From positions 1,054,001-1,118,000 of the forward strand of contig NZ_PJND01000007.1 of assembly GCF_002846575.1 (NCBI RefSeq): 64,000 nucleotides of DNA, written 5' to 3'. This DNA comes from Flavobacterium lindanitolerans (GTDB lineage Bacteria; Bacteroidota; Bacteroidia; Flavobacteriales; Flavobacteriaceae). This document shows positions 1 to 8,054 of the stretch, in pieces. The notes below the pieces were generated by a model that searched no databases, was not told the origin of the DNA, and worked only from the letters and a program-made list of their open reading frames with translations. Numbering within the stretch: the first letter of the stretch is position 1; every line of letters begins with the position of its first letter. The position numbers and the translations under genes were made by a program.

Positions 1-909
1 TACAAATTTTGAGTTCCCGTTATAGGTTCCTGTAAAGTTGTTTTCCTGGAGAATGAAATTTCCGAAACCGTCATTCGTGTATATAGTAAGGCTTGGAGTT
101 GGCGTATAGTCGGTTCCGGAAATCAACAAATCCAAATGTCCATCATTGTTGATGTCTAAAGCATCAATAGATGAAAAATAAATGCCTGGTATGGTTATCG
201 GCTTTTCTGTAAAAGAACCGCTTCCTGAATTGGTATATAATTTGGTTTCAGGGATATAATTGGTGCTGAATCCGGTTACCAGAATATCCGGATATCCGTC
301 TGCATTGGCATCAAAAACTTTTATAGCACTAAAGTAAGTGCCCATCAGTCCGGCATTCAGGTCAGAAAAAGTACCGTCAGAATTTTGTTGGAAAACTTTT
401 GTAATGTATTCGGTGCCTAAGTTTCCGTTCACAACAATGTCTGCCACACCATCATTTGTCAGGTCTGCAATTGCTACCGAACCAAAGTTCACACCCGGAA
501 TTCCGGAAGTTGTGTTTTTAGTAAATGTACCGTCGCCATTGTTATAATAAATTTCGAAAACGACAGAAGCATTTTCTCCTGTTTTGGTTCCCGTAATGAT
601 GAAATCCGGTTTGTTATCGCCGTTGAGGTCACCAACAGCTATTGAGGAATACATTATCTGGCTAATGGCAGCATTTAGGTTTTCAGTAAAAGCACCATTA
701 TTGTTTTTATAGAGTCCGGAATATCCTGTATAGCCCGGCCTGGCACCCGAAATGATAAAATCGGTTCTTCCGTTGCTGTCAAAATCGCCTATAGCAGCAT
801 CGCCATAAAACACGCCTTGAAACGTCTGGTTGGTGACTTCCTGAAATATTTGACCCTGTAAAAGACTGCAGGTAAAGATTGTTGTTACTACTAAGTATAT
901 TTTTTTCAT
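1..909 (-). CDS. FG-GAP/VCBS repeat secreted protein, 3' part beyond window
   Basis: The reverse strand is open from an ATG at 909 to the first base of the window (303 codons, no stop), so the C-terminus is missing. The protein opens with a signal peptide (MKKIYLVVTTIFTCSLLQG) and then consists of repeated blades of about 50-60 residues, each with a calcium-binding-like aspartate loop of the form GDFDSNGRTDFII, GDLNGDNKPDFII, ADLTNDGVADIVV, FDANADGYPDILV, DINNDGHLDLLI. This is the FG-GAP/VCBS beta-propeller architecture of secreted Bacteroidota proteins. Such proteins often end in a T9SS sorting domain, but that part lies outside the window. Substrate or role cannot be told from the blades. 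A TAACTTTG -7 box lies just upstream. Confidence 0.85.
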   Translation of the reverse strand, partial: MKKIYLVVTTIFTCSLLQGQIFQEVTNQTFQGVFYGDAAIGDFDSNGRTDFIISGARPGYTGYSGLYKNNNGAFTENLNAAISQIMYSSIAVGDLNGDNKPDFIITGTKTGENASVVFEIYYNNGDGTFTKNTTSGIPGVNFGSVAIADLTNDGVADIVVNGNLGTEYITKVFQQNSDGTFSDLNAGLMGTYFSAIKVFDANADGYPDILVTGFSTNYIPETKLYTNSGSGSFTEKPITIPGIYFSSIDALDINNDGHLDLLISGTDYTPTPSLTIYTNDGFGNFILQENNFTGTYNGNSKFV

Positions 910-932
910 AATTTGTGAATTTCTAAACACCA

Positions 933-940
933 CAAAGTTA
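933..940 (-). promoter_or_regulatory. -7 element for the FG-GAP gene
   Basis: TAACTTTG on the reverse strand matches the Bacteroidota -7 consensus TAnnTTTG, about 24 nt before the ATG at 909. No clear TTTG -33 partner is seen, so this rests on one element. The rest of 910-1177 shows no ORF or strong structure. Confidence 0.4.
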
Positions 941-1177
941 TTTATTTAGATTAAATAAAAATAAGATGAAATTTAGTTTTGTCAAATATTCTTTTTACGG
1001 CTTTCCGTATTTACGATTTCTAAATATTTTAACATACAAATTTTATTATGTGATAATTCGGTTATAAAATAGGAAGCCAATTCGGGTAGTTAAATCCTGT
1101 TATAGTTAAAATTTATCCAATTAAATCCGGAGCAGTAGCATTATTTATTTACTTTGCTTAAATTCTAAATCAAACTA

Positions 1178-2410
1178 ATGCTTCGCTGGATATTTTTTAT
1201 TGCTTTTGTTGTTTTGGTAGAACTATATGCATTTCAGGCATTCAAGACAATTACAAGAGCAAAATGGATTCTGATTCCGTACCAACTTATTTCACTTGCC
1301 ATCATTATTTTTGTCATTTATTCGTTTACCCAGTTTGACAGGACTGTGGGGCAGAACCGGCAATCATTAATAACTATCGGACTTGTTTTGTTGACCTTTT
1401 TGCCAAAATTGGTTCTGACTTTTATTTTGTTTGGAGAAGATATTTATCGTGTTTTTTCAGGAATCATTACTCATTTTTTGGGTAATAATGACAGGGGACA
1501 TTTTCTTCCGGACAGAAGAAAGTTTATAAGCCAGGTGGCACTTGGAATTGCCGCGGTTCCTTTTGTTTCTCTTTTGTATGGTATGACGGTAGGGAAGTAC
1601 AATTTTAAGGTTATAAGGCAGACTTTGTTTTTTCTGGACCTGCCAGATAGTTTTGACGGAACGACAATCACCCAGATATCTGATGTGCATAGTGGCAGTT
1701 TTGATAACCCCGAGAAAATCCAATATGCAGTTGATTTGATTAATGAACAGCAGTCGGATTTGGTTCTGTTTACGGGCGATATAGTGAATACACATGCTAC
1801 AGAAATGCATCCCTGGATTGATACATTTAAAAAAATACACAACCCGAAACTTGGAAAATATTCTGTTTTAGGAAACCATGATTATGGCGAGTATGTGGAA
1901 TGGCCATCCGACAAGGCGAAATCAGAAAATTTTGAAGCTATTAAAGATTTGCACAGGCAGATTGATTTTAAGTTATTGCTCAACCAGAATGTGAAAATCA
2001 GTAACGGGACCGATGAAATTGCTTTGATTGGAGTTGAAAACTGGGGGCATAATTTTAAAAAAGCAGGCGACTTAACAAAAGCGTCGGAAGGTTTGACAGA
2101 TTCCGATTTTAAGATATTGATGAGCCATGACCCTTCGCATTGGGAATATGAGATAAAAAATCACCAGACAAAATACCACCTTACATTAAGCGGGCATACG
2201 CACGGTTTGCAGTTTGGAATTGAAATTCCCGGTTTTTTCAAGTGGAGCCCGGTGCAATATATTTACAAACAATGGGCCGGATTATATGAAAATGTGGGGC
2301 GTTATATTTACGTAAACAGGGGCTTTGGATTCCATGCCTATCCGGGCAGGGTGGGTATTTGGCCGGAAATTACAGTCATTACACTAAAAAAAGGTGAAAA
2401 TGTAGCATAA
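1178..2410 (+). CDS. membrane-anchored metallophosphoesterase
   Basis: A 410-residue protein of the calcineurin-like phosphoesterase family (YkuE/YaeI-like). The first ~100 residues hold three hydrophobic helices (about 2-20, 32-48, 66-84), and another hydrophobic stretch lies near residue 120, so the enzyme is membrane anchored. The catalytic part shows the family metal-binding blocks in order: DVHSGSF, TGDIVN, GNHDYG, SHDP and SGHTHGLQFG. Members of this group act on phosphomonoester or pyrophosphate bonds, including lipid-linked ones; the substrate here is unknown. The gene stands alone, and an inverted repeat covers its stop codon. Confidence 0.88.
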   Translation: MLRWIFFIAFVVLVELYAFQAFKTITRAKWILIPYQLISLAIIIFVIYSFTQFDRTVGQNRQSLITIGLVLLTFLPKLVLTFILFGEDIYRVFSGIITHFLGNNDRGHFLPDRRKFISQVALGIAAVPFVSLLYGMTVGKYNFKVIRQTLFFLDLPDSFDGTTITQISDVHSGSFDNPEKIQYAVDLINEQQSDLVLFTGDIVNTHATEMHPWIDTFKKIHNPKLGKYSVLGNHDYGEYVEWPSDKAKSENFEAIKDLHRQIDFKLLLNQNVKISNGTDEIALIGVENWGHNFKKAGDLTKASEGLTDSDFKILMSHDPSHWEYEIKNHQTKYHLTLSGHTHGLQFGIEIPGFFKWSPVQYIYKQWAGLYENVGRYIYVNRGFGFHAYPGRVGIWPEITVITLKKGENVA

Positions 2411-2429
2411 TTCAGCAAATATGCTACAT
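2400..2429. repeat. inverted repeat over stop codon and next promoter
   Basis: Perfect 10-bp arms ATGTAGCATA (2400-2409) and TATGCTACAT (2420-2429) are separated by 10 nt. The left arm overlaps the phosphoesterase stop codon. The right arm overlaps the TACATTTG -7 box (2425-2432) of the following gene. It could be a weak terminator hairpin, though it lacks a T-tract, or an operator for the thioredoxin-like gene. Confidence 0.55.
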
Positions 2430-2432
2430 TTG
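2425..2432 (+). promoter_or_regulatory. -7 element for the thioredoxin-like gene
   Basis: TACATTTG matches TAnnTTTG exactly and lies 50 nt before the ATG at 2483. No TTTG is seen at the -33 position. It overlaps the right arm of the inverted repeat at 2400-2429. Confidence 0.4.
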
Positions 2433-2482
2433 TATAAAAAATTGTTGTAATTTAGAAATAAAGTCAAAGTAAATTTTCAATT

Positions 2483-2779
2483 ATGTCAAAATTTGGAGAA
2501 CTTATCAACGCCTCTGTACCAGTCTTAATTGATTTTTATACAGATTGGAATGAACAGTCTGTATCAATGCATCCCGTGATTAGAGATGTGGCCGCTGCTT
2601 TGGGAGACAAGGCAAAAGTGATTAAGATTGATGTAGACAAAAACCAGGAATTGGCTGATGCTTTGCGTATTAAAGGGCTCCCGACGCTTATGATATATAA
2701 GGAAGGTCAGATGGTTTGGAGACAATCCGGAGAGCTGGATGCTAATACTATAATTGGTTTGGTGCAGGAGCAGCTTTAG
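2483..2779 (+). CDS. thioredoxin-fold protein lacking the CxxC site
   Basis: The 98-residue length and fold pattern are those of thioredoxin: DFYTDW before the active site, KIDVDKNQELADALRIKGLPT with the cis-proline at residue 67, and a C-terminal helix. The active-site CxxC (expected at residues 23 and 26 after Trp22) reads WNEQS, so both cysteines are replaced by Asn and Ser, and the protein has no cysteine at all. It therefore cannot do disulfide exchange. The rest is well conserved, which argues for a kept structural or binding role rather than decay. The 3' end overlaps the convergent deacetylase gene by 4 bp. Confidence 0.85.
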   Translation: MSKFGELINASVPVLIDFYTDWNEQSVSMHPVIRDVAAALGDKAKVIKIDVDKNQELADALRIKGLPTLMIYKEGQMVWRQSGELDANTIIGLVQEQL

Positions 2780-3420
2780 CTAATCTTGCCAAAAACAAAT
2801 CCTTTCTCTTTTAGACGGCGTATCGCTTCAGGCAATACAAATTGAAGGTTTCCGAAAGCCTTTATGCTGTCGTGGAAAACAATTACGCTTCCGCTTGCCG
2901 TATTCTTCATTACATTTTCAAGGCATTTCTCCGGCGTGGTGTTTTTATCAAAATCCATACTTATAACATCCCACATAACAATTTTATAGCCAAGCCTTCT
3001 CAATAATCTGGATTGGGAGGGACTTATTTTTCCGTACGGAGGGCGAAAAAGTTTTGTTCCCTGTCCGTCGCCTTTAACGTGTTGTTGGATGGCTTTTTCG
3101 CATAACATGCTGTTTTCAATGTAGTCTTTTTTAGGTGTCGACCAACCTTTCAGATGGTTGAAGGTATGGTTGCCAATCGCATGGTCTTCCCGGATTACTC
3201 TATGGAAGATGTCAGGATGCTTTTCAATATTGTCGCCAATGCAAAAGAAAGTGGCTTTTATGCCGTGTTCTTTTAATACATCAAGCACCCATTCTGTGAT
3301 TTCGGGAATTGGGCCGTCATCAAACGTAAGATAAATTGTATTGGCGTTATTAGGAATGTCCCAGGTGTATTTTGGAAAAGCCCATTTAATTAACCGATTT
3401 GTTTTTACCCATAAACCCAT
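2776..3420 (-). CDS. polysaccharide deacetylase family protein
   Basis: A NodB-fold carbohydrate esterase (CE4-like). I take the ATG at 3420 (MGLWVKTNRLIKWAF, 214 aa). A longer frame from 3483 would read through a 33-bp palindrome and adds residues not expected for the family. Visible motifs are TFDDGP (catalytic Asp and first metal Asp), the HxxxH-type GNHTFNHLKGW, the RPPYGK motif and DVISMDFDKN. Family members remove N-acetyl groups from peptidoglycan or other glycans. No signal peptide is seen, but the N-terminus is hydrophobic and basic. It lies downstream of the DUF2723 gene on the same strand with 77 nt between them. Confidence 0.85.
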   Translation of the reverse strand: MGLWVKTNRLIKWAFPKYTWDIPNNANTIYLTFDDGPIPEITEWVLDVLKEHGIKATFFCIGDNIEKHPDIFHRVIREDHAIGNHTFNHLKGWSTPKKDYIENSMLCEKAIQQHVKGDGQGTKLFRPPYGKISPSQSRLLRRLGYKIVMWDVISMDFDKNTTPEKCLENVMKNTASGSVIVFHDSIKAFGNLQFVLPEAIRRLKEKGFVFGKIS

Positions 3421-3439
3421 CTCAAGTCTTTTTAAAGTA

Positions 3440-3472
3440 GATGTGCCAATTTGAAATTCAAATTGGCACATC
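3440..3472. repeat. 33-bp palindrome between two co-directional genes
   Basis: Left arm GATGTGCCAATTTGAA and right arm TTCAAATTGGCACATC are perfect 16-bp inverted copies around one central base. It lies 25 nt after the DUF2723 stop codon and 20 nt before the deacetylase start on the reverse strand. There is no T-tract, so it is not a classic intrinsic terminator. It may be an RNA processing or pausing hairpin, or a binding site for a dimeric regulator. Confidence 0.75.
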
Positions 3473-3497
3473 GGGAATCCCATGCAGGGAATTTTAT

Positions 3498-6400
3498 TTA
3501 TTCGTTATCTCGTTCAAAACGTTTAAACATTGCGTTGTAAGAATTGAAGTCTTTTTTGTTTGCTTCATAGAATTCCTTATCACCGCGGTCTTTCATGACT
3601 TCAAGTAGTCCTCTGTAACGCTCAATGTCGGTAACAATGTCAACATAATAATCGTTCTGTTCTGTAGCGGAGAAGGTTTTGAAGTAAGTCAGGCTTTCCT
3701 GGTACTTTTTCATTAGTTTCTTCAGAATTTCCCTTGCTTTTTCTTTTTCACCCACTTCATAATAACCTCCGGCAAATGGCTCAACAAAAGCATAGTATCC
3801 GTATTGGTCTATTGGCATTTGTTTCATCGCCAAATCAATAATGTCTTTTGCCTTTTTAGGCTTGCCTTCATTGATTAGCTGTTCCATCAGTCGGGCAAGA
3901 TTTGTTCTGTAGCTGATGCTGTTTTTGCGCGTTTCAGGGTCATGGTAAATCTTGGTACTTCCGCCATTGCCCCAATCCCATTTCATGACAATATCATACA
4001 TCTTATCAGAATCAATCTGACCCATATCCATTGGGCTAGGAGCTTTTGAAAGCGCTGTTTTTACAGGAACCAGTTTGTAAACCATTCCGTCCAGCTGTAA
4101 ATAATCTTTCATCCATAAGTAGTCATCATCTCCAAAGCTTCCTCCGGTGAAATAAATAGGACGTTTCCAGTTATTGTTGGCCACGACATTTAACATCATC
4201 AAGCGGTTTTTGTAAAGTGCCCTGTCCTTGATGTCAATATCAATATAAGGAACAATCGAGTCATAATATTTAGGAGAAACTACCTTGTTGGCAATAATTT
4301 CCTCCTTATTGATAGGAATCCTGATTTTGTTAGTCGGGAAATAGTGGATTTTTTGTCCGTTTGGAAGCTCATACAGCGCTCTTGGGTCATTCAGAGAAAG
4401 GAAATTCATAAAATCGTTAATGTTCCATCTCTTGTCTGTTTGTGGCCTGTGTATTGAGTAATCCAGTTTATCTCCCACATATTGCTCGTGCTTAAAGGTT
4501 ATTGGTAATGGCTCAGAGCTGTAGGCTTTTGCCTTCATCTGGTCGATGTACCAATCCGTCATAAATAAGCTGGTGTTTACAATACGAACATCGGTTCTGA
4601 TGTTTTCGATTTCCTGAGCATACCAAAGCGGGAAGGTGTCATTGTCTCCAATAGTAAATAGAATGGCGTTTGGTTCGCAGGAATTCAGATACGCTTTTGC
4701 CATTGCAATTGCTGTATATTTGCCGGAACGGTCATGGTCGTCCCAGTTTTGAGAAGCCATTAAAACCGGAGCAGCCAATAAGGTAGTTGCAATAACAACC
4801 GGCCCAGCAATTTTAGGGTTGAGCCATTTTTTGATAAAATCAAATATCGCATAGACACCAAATCCAATCCAGATGGCAAATACATAGAAAGAACCTACCA
4901 AAGCATAATCTCTTTCGCGTGGCTCAAACGGCCTTTCATTCAGGTAGATTTTTAATGCCAGCCCGGTAAATAAGAATAAGGCAAGCAATACGTAAAAACT
5001 TTTCAGGTCTTTATTTGCATGATAGATTAATCCTATGATTCCCAGAATGAAAGGAAGGAAATAATACAGGTTACGTCCTTTGTTATTCAAAACGTCCGAT
5101 GGAAGGTTTTGCTGAGAGCCCAGACGCGCTTCGTCAATAAAATTGATTCCGCTCATCCAGTTTCCGTCCAGGTTGTCATATTTCCCCTGGTTATCGTTCT
5201 GTCTTCCTGTGAAATTCCACATCAGATATCTCCAGTACATATATCCGAACTGGTATTCGAACATGAACTTAAAGTTGTCTGCTGTTGTAGGTTTGTCAAT
5301 GATTAGGTAATCACCATAGGATTTAAGGAATTTATGGTATCCTTCAGTGTCAATCTGTCCCGAAGCATAGGCTTTGCGGAACTCATCCACATTTTTCTCC
5401 ATTTCGGCACGCAATTGTGAGGTGTAGTGTGCCAATTCCTCTTCAGACAAATCGTTTGGATTAATGCCGTATCTTGGAAGTTCTTCTTCGTATTCGTAAT
5501 TAGGATTCATTCTGAAATTCAATACATGGGTAAATGTCATGTAGTTTTCAGCATGTTCAGGGCTCCACATTCTTGGCAGGAAAGCCTTGTGATTGTCGTC
5601 TGTATTTTGTTCGGCGTTTTTGTAATTGTTTACGATTACATATTTTCCGGTTTTATAGTCTCTTTCGTAGTTTGGAGCCTTGTCAAGATAAGGGTTGTCC
5701 TTGTCTAATCCGGCATAGGTGTCCGAAAATTGCGGACCGTAGAATAATGGGTTTACACCATACTGCTCCCTGTTGTAGTAAGCAAGAACTTCTCTCGCGT
5801 CTGATGGCTTGTTTTCGTTGATAACCGTATTGGCATTGGCGCGTATTGGAAGCATCATCCAGGTAGAGAATCCAATCAGGATGAAAAGGACACACAAAAT
5901 CATAGTGTTGTACTGTATATAGCCTTTTTGTTTGGTGTATTTTAATCCGAAGTAGAATAAAACTACAAACAGCAATGCAACAAAAATAGTTCCTGAATCA
6001 AAAGGCATTCCTAAGCTGTTGACCATGAAAACTTCGGTTTTTCCAAAGAATCCCATTGTTAAAGGCAAAAGCAGTTTGAAGATGAAAAGTAATATTGAAA
6101 CGACTACTATGTTGGCAATAATGAAATTCTTGACGGTAACGGTTTTGTAATGCTTGAAATAGTATAAGAATCCGATAGAAGGAATAGTAAGCAATGCCAT
6201 GAAGTGAACCCCGAAAGAAAGTCCCACAATCAATGAAATAAGCAGCAGCCATCTGTTTCCGCGAGGCGTGTCCATATCCTGTTCCCATCGTAATCCCAAC
6301 CAGAACAATACGGCTATAAGCAAACTGGCCATAGCGTAAACTTCTGCTTCTACGGCATTAAACCAGAAACTGTCTGAGAAAGTATAAGCCATTGAACCTA

Positions 6401-6779
6401 CAAATGCACTGCCTAAAATTGCGATTGAGGTATTTTTGTCGATTTCGGAGAATCTTGAAACCAGCTTTTTTAATAATAAGGTCAGCGACCAAAACATAAA
6501 AAGAATGGTAAATGCACTTGAAAAAACAGACATCATGTTAACCATTAAAGCCACTTTTGAGGCATCTGTCGCAAACATGGCGAAGAATGCGCCCATCATC
6601 TGATAAAGCGGGGCTCCCGGTGGGTGGCCTACTTCGAGCTTGGCGGCTGTAGAGATGTATTCGCCGCAATCCCAGAAACTTAATGTGGGTTCAACAGTCA
6701 GGGAGTAAGTCACCAATGCAATAGCAAAAGCTGTCCATCCCAAAATTGTATTCCATTTTTTAAAGTTGAAAGATACCAT
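3498..6779 (-). CDS. DUF2723 family membrane protein (GT-C/GT117 glycosyltransferase-like)
   Basis: A 1093-residue protein with about 12 hydrophobic helices in its first ~700 residues and a soluble C-terminus. The start has the DUF2723 signature: WDCGEYISTAAKLEVGHPPG, containing the Asp/Glu pair that GT-C transferases use in their first extracellular loop. DUF2723 (PF11028, GT117) is a Bacteroidota family related to protein O-mannosyltransferases, so a role in glycosylation of exported proteins is the best inference. The C-terminal ~180 residues (INEGKPKKAKDIIDLAMKQM and following) look like TPR helices. The gene is single, with the deacetylase downstream on the same strand; joint action on surface glycans is possible but not shown. 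Confidence 0.85.
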   Translation of the reverse strand: MVSFNFKKWNTILGWTAFAIALVTYSLTVEPTLSFWDCGEYISTAAKLEVGHPPGAPLYQMMGAFFAMFATDASKVALMVNMMSVFSSAFTILFMFWSLTLLLKKLVSRFSEIDKNTSIAILGSAFVGSMAYTFSDSFWFNAVEAEVYAMASLLIAVLFWLGLRWEQDMDTPRGNRWLLLISLIVGLSFGVHFMALLTIPSIGFLYYFKHYKTVTVKNFIIANIVVVSILLFIFKLLLPLTMGFFGKTEVFMVNSLGMPFDSGTIFVALLFVVLFYFGLKYTKQKGYIQYNTMILCVLFILIGFSTWMMLPIRANANTVINENKPSDAREVLAYYNREQYGVNPLFYGPQFSDTYAGLDKDNPYLDKAPNYERDYKTGKYVIVNNYKNAEQNTDDNHKAFLPRMWSPEHAENYMTFTHVLNFRMNPNYEYEEELPRYGINPNDLSEEELAHYTSQLRAEMEKNVDEFRKAYASGQIDTEGYHKFLKSYGDYLIIDKPTTADNFKFMFEYQFGYMYWRYLMWNFTGRQNDNQGKYDNLDGNWMSGINFIDEARLGSQQNLPSDVLNNKGRNLYYFLPFILGIIGLIYHANKDLKSFYVLLALFLFTGLALKIYLNERPFEPRERDYALVGSFYVFAIWIGFGVYAIFDFIKKWLNPKIAGPVVIATTLLAAPVLMASQNWDDHDRSGKYTAIAMAKAYLNSCEPNAILFTIGDNDTFPLWYAQEIENIRTDVRIVNTSLFMTDWYIDQMKAKAYSSEPLPITFKHEQYVGDKLDYSIHRPQTDKRWNINDFMNFLSLNDPRALYELPNGQKIHYFPTNKIRIPINKEEIIANKVVSPKYYDSIVPYIDIDIKDRALYKNRLMMLNVVANNNWKRPIYFTGGSFGDDDYLWMKDYLQLDGMVYKLVPVKTALSKAPSPMDMGQIDSDKMYDIVMKWDWGNGGSTKIYHDPETRKNSISYRTNLARLMEQLINEGKPKKAKDIIDLAMKQMPIDQYGYYAFVEPFAGGYYEVGEKEKAREILKKLMKKYQESLTYFKTFSATEQNDYYVDIVTDIERYRGLLEVMKDRGDKEFYEANKKDFNSYNAMFKRFERDNE

Positions 6780-6837
6780 ACAGAACTAATAAAATTTATA
6801 CTTGCAAAGAAAATGCTTTTTTATGTAACGAAAAGCT

Positions 6838-6866
6838 AAAAAAAAAATATTCAATAAAAATTGAAT
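6838..6866 (-). terminator. AT-only hairpin with T10, upstream of the DUF2723 gene
   Basis: On the reverse strand ATTCAAT, a TTTT loop, and ATTGAAT are followed after one A by ten T residues. The stem is weak because it is almost all A-T. It lies about 60 nt before the DUF2723 start, so it could end read-through from the usp side or sit in the leader of the DUF2723 mRNA. Confidence 0.3.
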
Positions 6867-6871
6867 AAAAA

Positions 6872-6902
6872 TTTGCGCAATATGTTTTTTGTGCTAAATT
6901 TG
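6872..6902 (+). promoter_or_regulatory. promoter of tRNA-Gln
   Basis: TTTG (6872-6875), 19 nt, then TAAATTTG (6895-6902) is a full match to the Bacteroidota housekeeping promoter. Transcription would start about 7 nt later, shortly before the tRNA 5' end at 6923. Confidence 0.7.
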
Positions 6903-6922
6903 CACCCGCAATCAAGCACTGC

Positions 6923-6993
6923 TGGCCTATGGTGTAATGGTAACACAGCTGATTTTGGTTCAGTCGTTCTAGGTTCGAGTCCTAGTAGGCCAA
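6923..6993 (+). tRNA. tRNA-Gln (UUG)
   Basis: A 71-nt cloverleaf can be folded by eye: acceptor arms TGGCCTA and TAGGCCA (7 bp) with discriminator A, anticodon stem GCTGA/TCAGT around loop TTTTGGT giving anticodon UUG, and T-arm CTAGG-TTCGAGT-CCTAG. The U1-A72 weak first pair is typical of tRNA-Gln. CCA is not encoded. A terminator follows directly. Confidence 0.93.
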
Positions 6994-6994
6994 C

Positions 6995-7027
6995 AAAAAA
7001 CCTCTCAAATTTTGAGAGGTTTTTTTG
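6995..7027. terminator. bidirectional terminator after tRNA-Gln and usp
   Basis: AACCTCTCAAA and TTTGAGAGGTT form a hairpin with A-run on the left and T-run on the right. It can stop the tRNA transcript on the plus strand and the usp gene (stop at 7045) on the minus strand. Confidence 0.85.
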
Positions 7028-7044
7028 TTTATAATCGGTTTTTA

Positions 7045-7869
7045 TTAAATTTTGAAAGTAACGACCGGTCTTTGTGCATGGTTGACTAAGTCTTCGCTGA
7101 TGCTTCCGTTGAAGAAGTGGGAAAGTCCTTTTCTTCCGTGAGTGCTCATTCCAATTAAATCGGCATTAATGCTTTTTGCAAAGTTCAGAACGCCTTTTTC
7201 CACATTCGTATCATTGTAGATATGGAAAGTATAGTCGCTAATGTCAAAATTGGAAACGAAATCCTGCATGATTTTATTGGAAACTTCAGTAGACTTGAAG
7301 CTGTTCGGAGTATTTATCATTACCAGATTGAGATGTGCGTTGAATTTTTTTGCAAATTCTACGACTTTGGCAAAAGAACCTTTTATTTCGTCTGTAAAAT
7401 CAGATGCGAAAACAAATTTTTCTACGCTAAATTCTCCTTCTTCTTTTTTGATGACCAGTACAGGAATATCTGAAGAACGAACCACTTTTTCTGTGTTAGA
7501 CCCGATAAACATTTCCTGGAAACCGCTGGCTCCATGAGAACCCATAACAATAAGGTCTATATTGTTTTTTTTGCTGATGTTGATAATTCCTTCGAATGTT
7601 TTTTCGAACTGTATAATTTCTGATACCGGAATCCCTTCAAGATAGCTGATGTCCATCAGGCTTTCCAGTTTTTCGATGGCCTTGTTTTTGAAAAACATGA
7701 TTTCAGGAATGTCGCTTCCGGAGCCTATCGCATCACTTCCTTGTCCCGGAAGTTCCAGCATATGGAGAAGCACGATTTCTCCGTTATTTTTTTTAGCAAT
7801 CTGGGCGGCAACTTTCAGGGCATATTCTGCGTGGTCAGAAAAATCGGTTGGAACTAAAATTTTTTTCAT
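7045..7869 (-). CDS. universal stress protein, two tandem Usp domains
   Basis: The start is taken at the ATG at 7869 (MKKILVPTDFSDHAEYAL, 274 aa), the conserved Usp opening; a longer frame to 7947 has no family similarity. Domain 1 covers about residues 1-145 and ends with the ATP-binding glycine motif GSHGASGFQEMFIGS. Domain 2 covers about 150-274 and ends with THGRKGLSHFFNGS. Both keep the G-2x-G-(x)-G(S) pattern, so nucleotide binding is expected in both halves. Usp proteins are cytoplasmic stress-survival factors. The gene is monocistronic and ends at a terminator shared with tRNA-Gln. Confidence 0.9.
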   Translation of the reverse strand: MKKILVPTDFSDHAEYALKVAAQIAKKNNGEIVLLHMLELPGQGSDAIGSGSDIPEIMFFKNKAIEKLESLMDISYLEGIPVSEIIQFEKTFEGIINISKKNNIDLIVMGSHGASGFQEMFIGSNTEKVVRSSDIPVLVIKKEEGEFSVEKFVFASDFTDEIKGSFAKVVEFAKKFNAHLNLVMINTPNSFKSTEVSNKIMQDFVSNFDISDYTFHIYNDTNVEKGVLNFAKSINADLIGMSTHGRKGLSHFFNGSISEDLVNHAQRPVVTFKI

Positions 7870-7984
7870 AATTTTAAGTATAAGTATGTGATTATACAGT
7901 TTGTTTTTTCTTACATAAAGGTAAGAATTTAATTTAATATGGCACAATATACTACAATGATTTTCAATATAGAAAAAAAAACAC

Positions 7985-7992
7985 TATATTTG
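7985..7992 (+). promoter_or_regulatory. -7 element of the rimP-nusA-infB operon
   Basis: TATATTTG matches TAnnTTTG. Transcription would begin near 7999, about 20 nt before the leader hairpin at 8021. The -33 region is a loose ATTTTC, not TTTG. Confidence 0.55.
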
Positions 7993-8020
7993 CAGCGTTA
8001 TTTATTAAAACTTAAATAAT

Positions 8021-8046
8021 GAGGGGACAAATAGTCCCCTCTTTTT
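8021..8046 (+). terminator. terminator-like leader hairpin before rimP
   Basis: GAGGGGAC, loop AAATA, GTCCCCTC and TTTTT form a GC-rich 8-bp intrinsic terminator in the 5' leader, between the promoter and the rimP ATG at 8055. Its location ahead of an operon that encodes NusA suggests attenuation. A simple end of an upstream transcript is less likely because the upstream gene points the other way. Confidence 0.75.
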
Positions 8047-8054
8047 ATAAAAAT

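Noticed and set aside
1457..1842. Overlapping minus-strand ORFs of over 120 codons inside the phosphoesterase
   Set aside because: They lie fully inside a gene with clear motifs, have no family features, and reflect frame shadows.
8019..8054. Upstream ATG at 8019 as rimP start
   Set aside because: It would place the terminator-like hairpin inside the coding region; family alignment starts at MTFKEKV.
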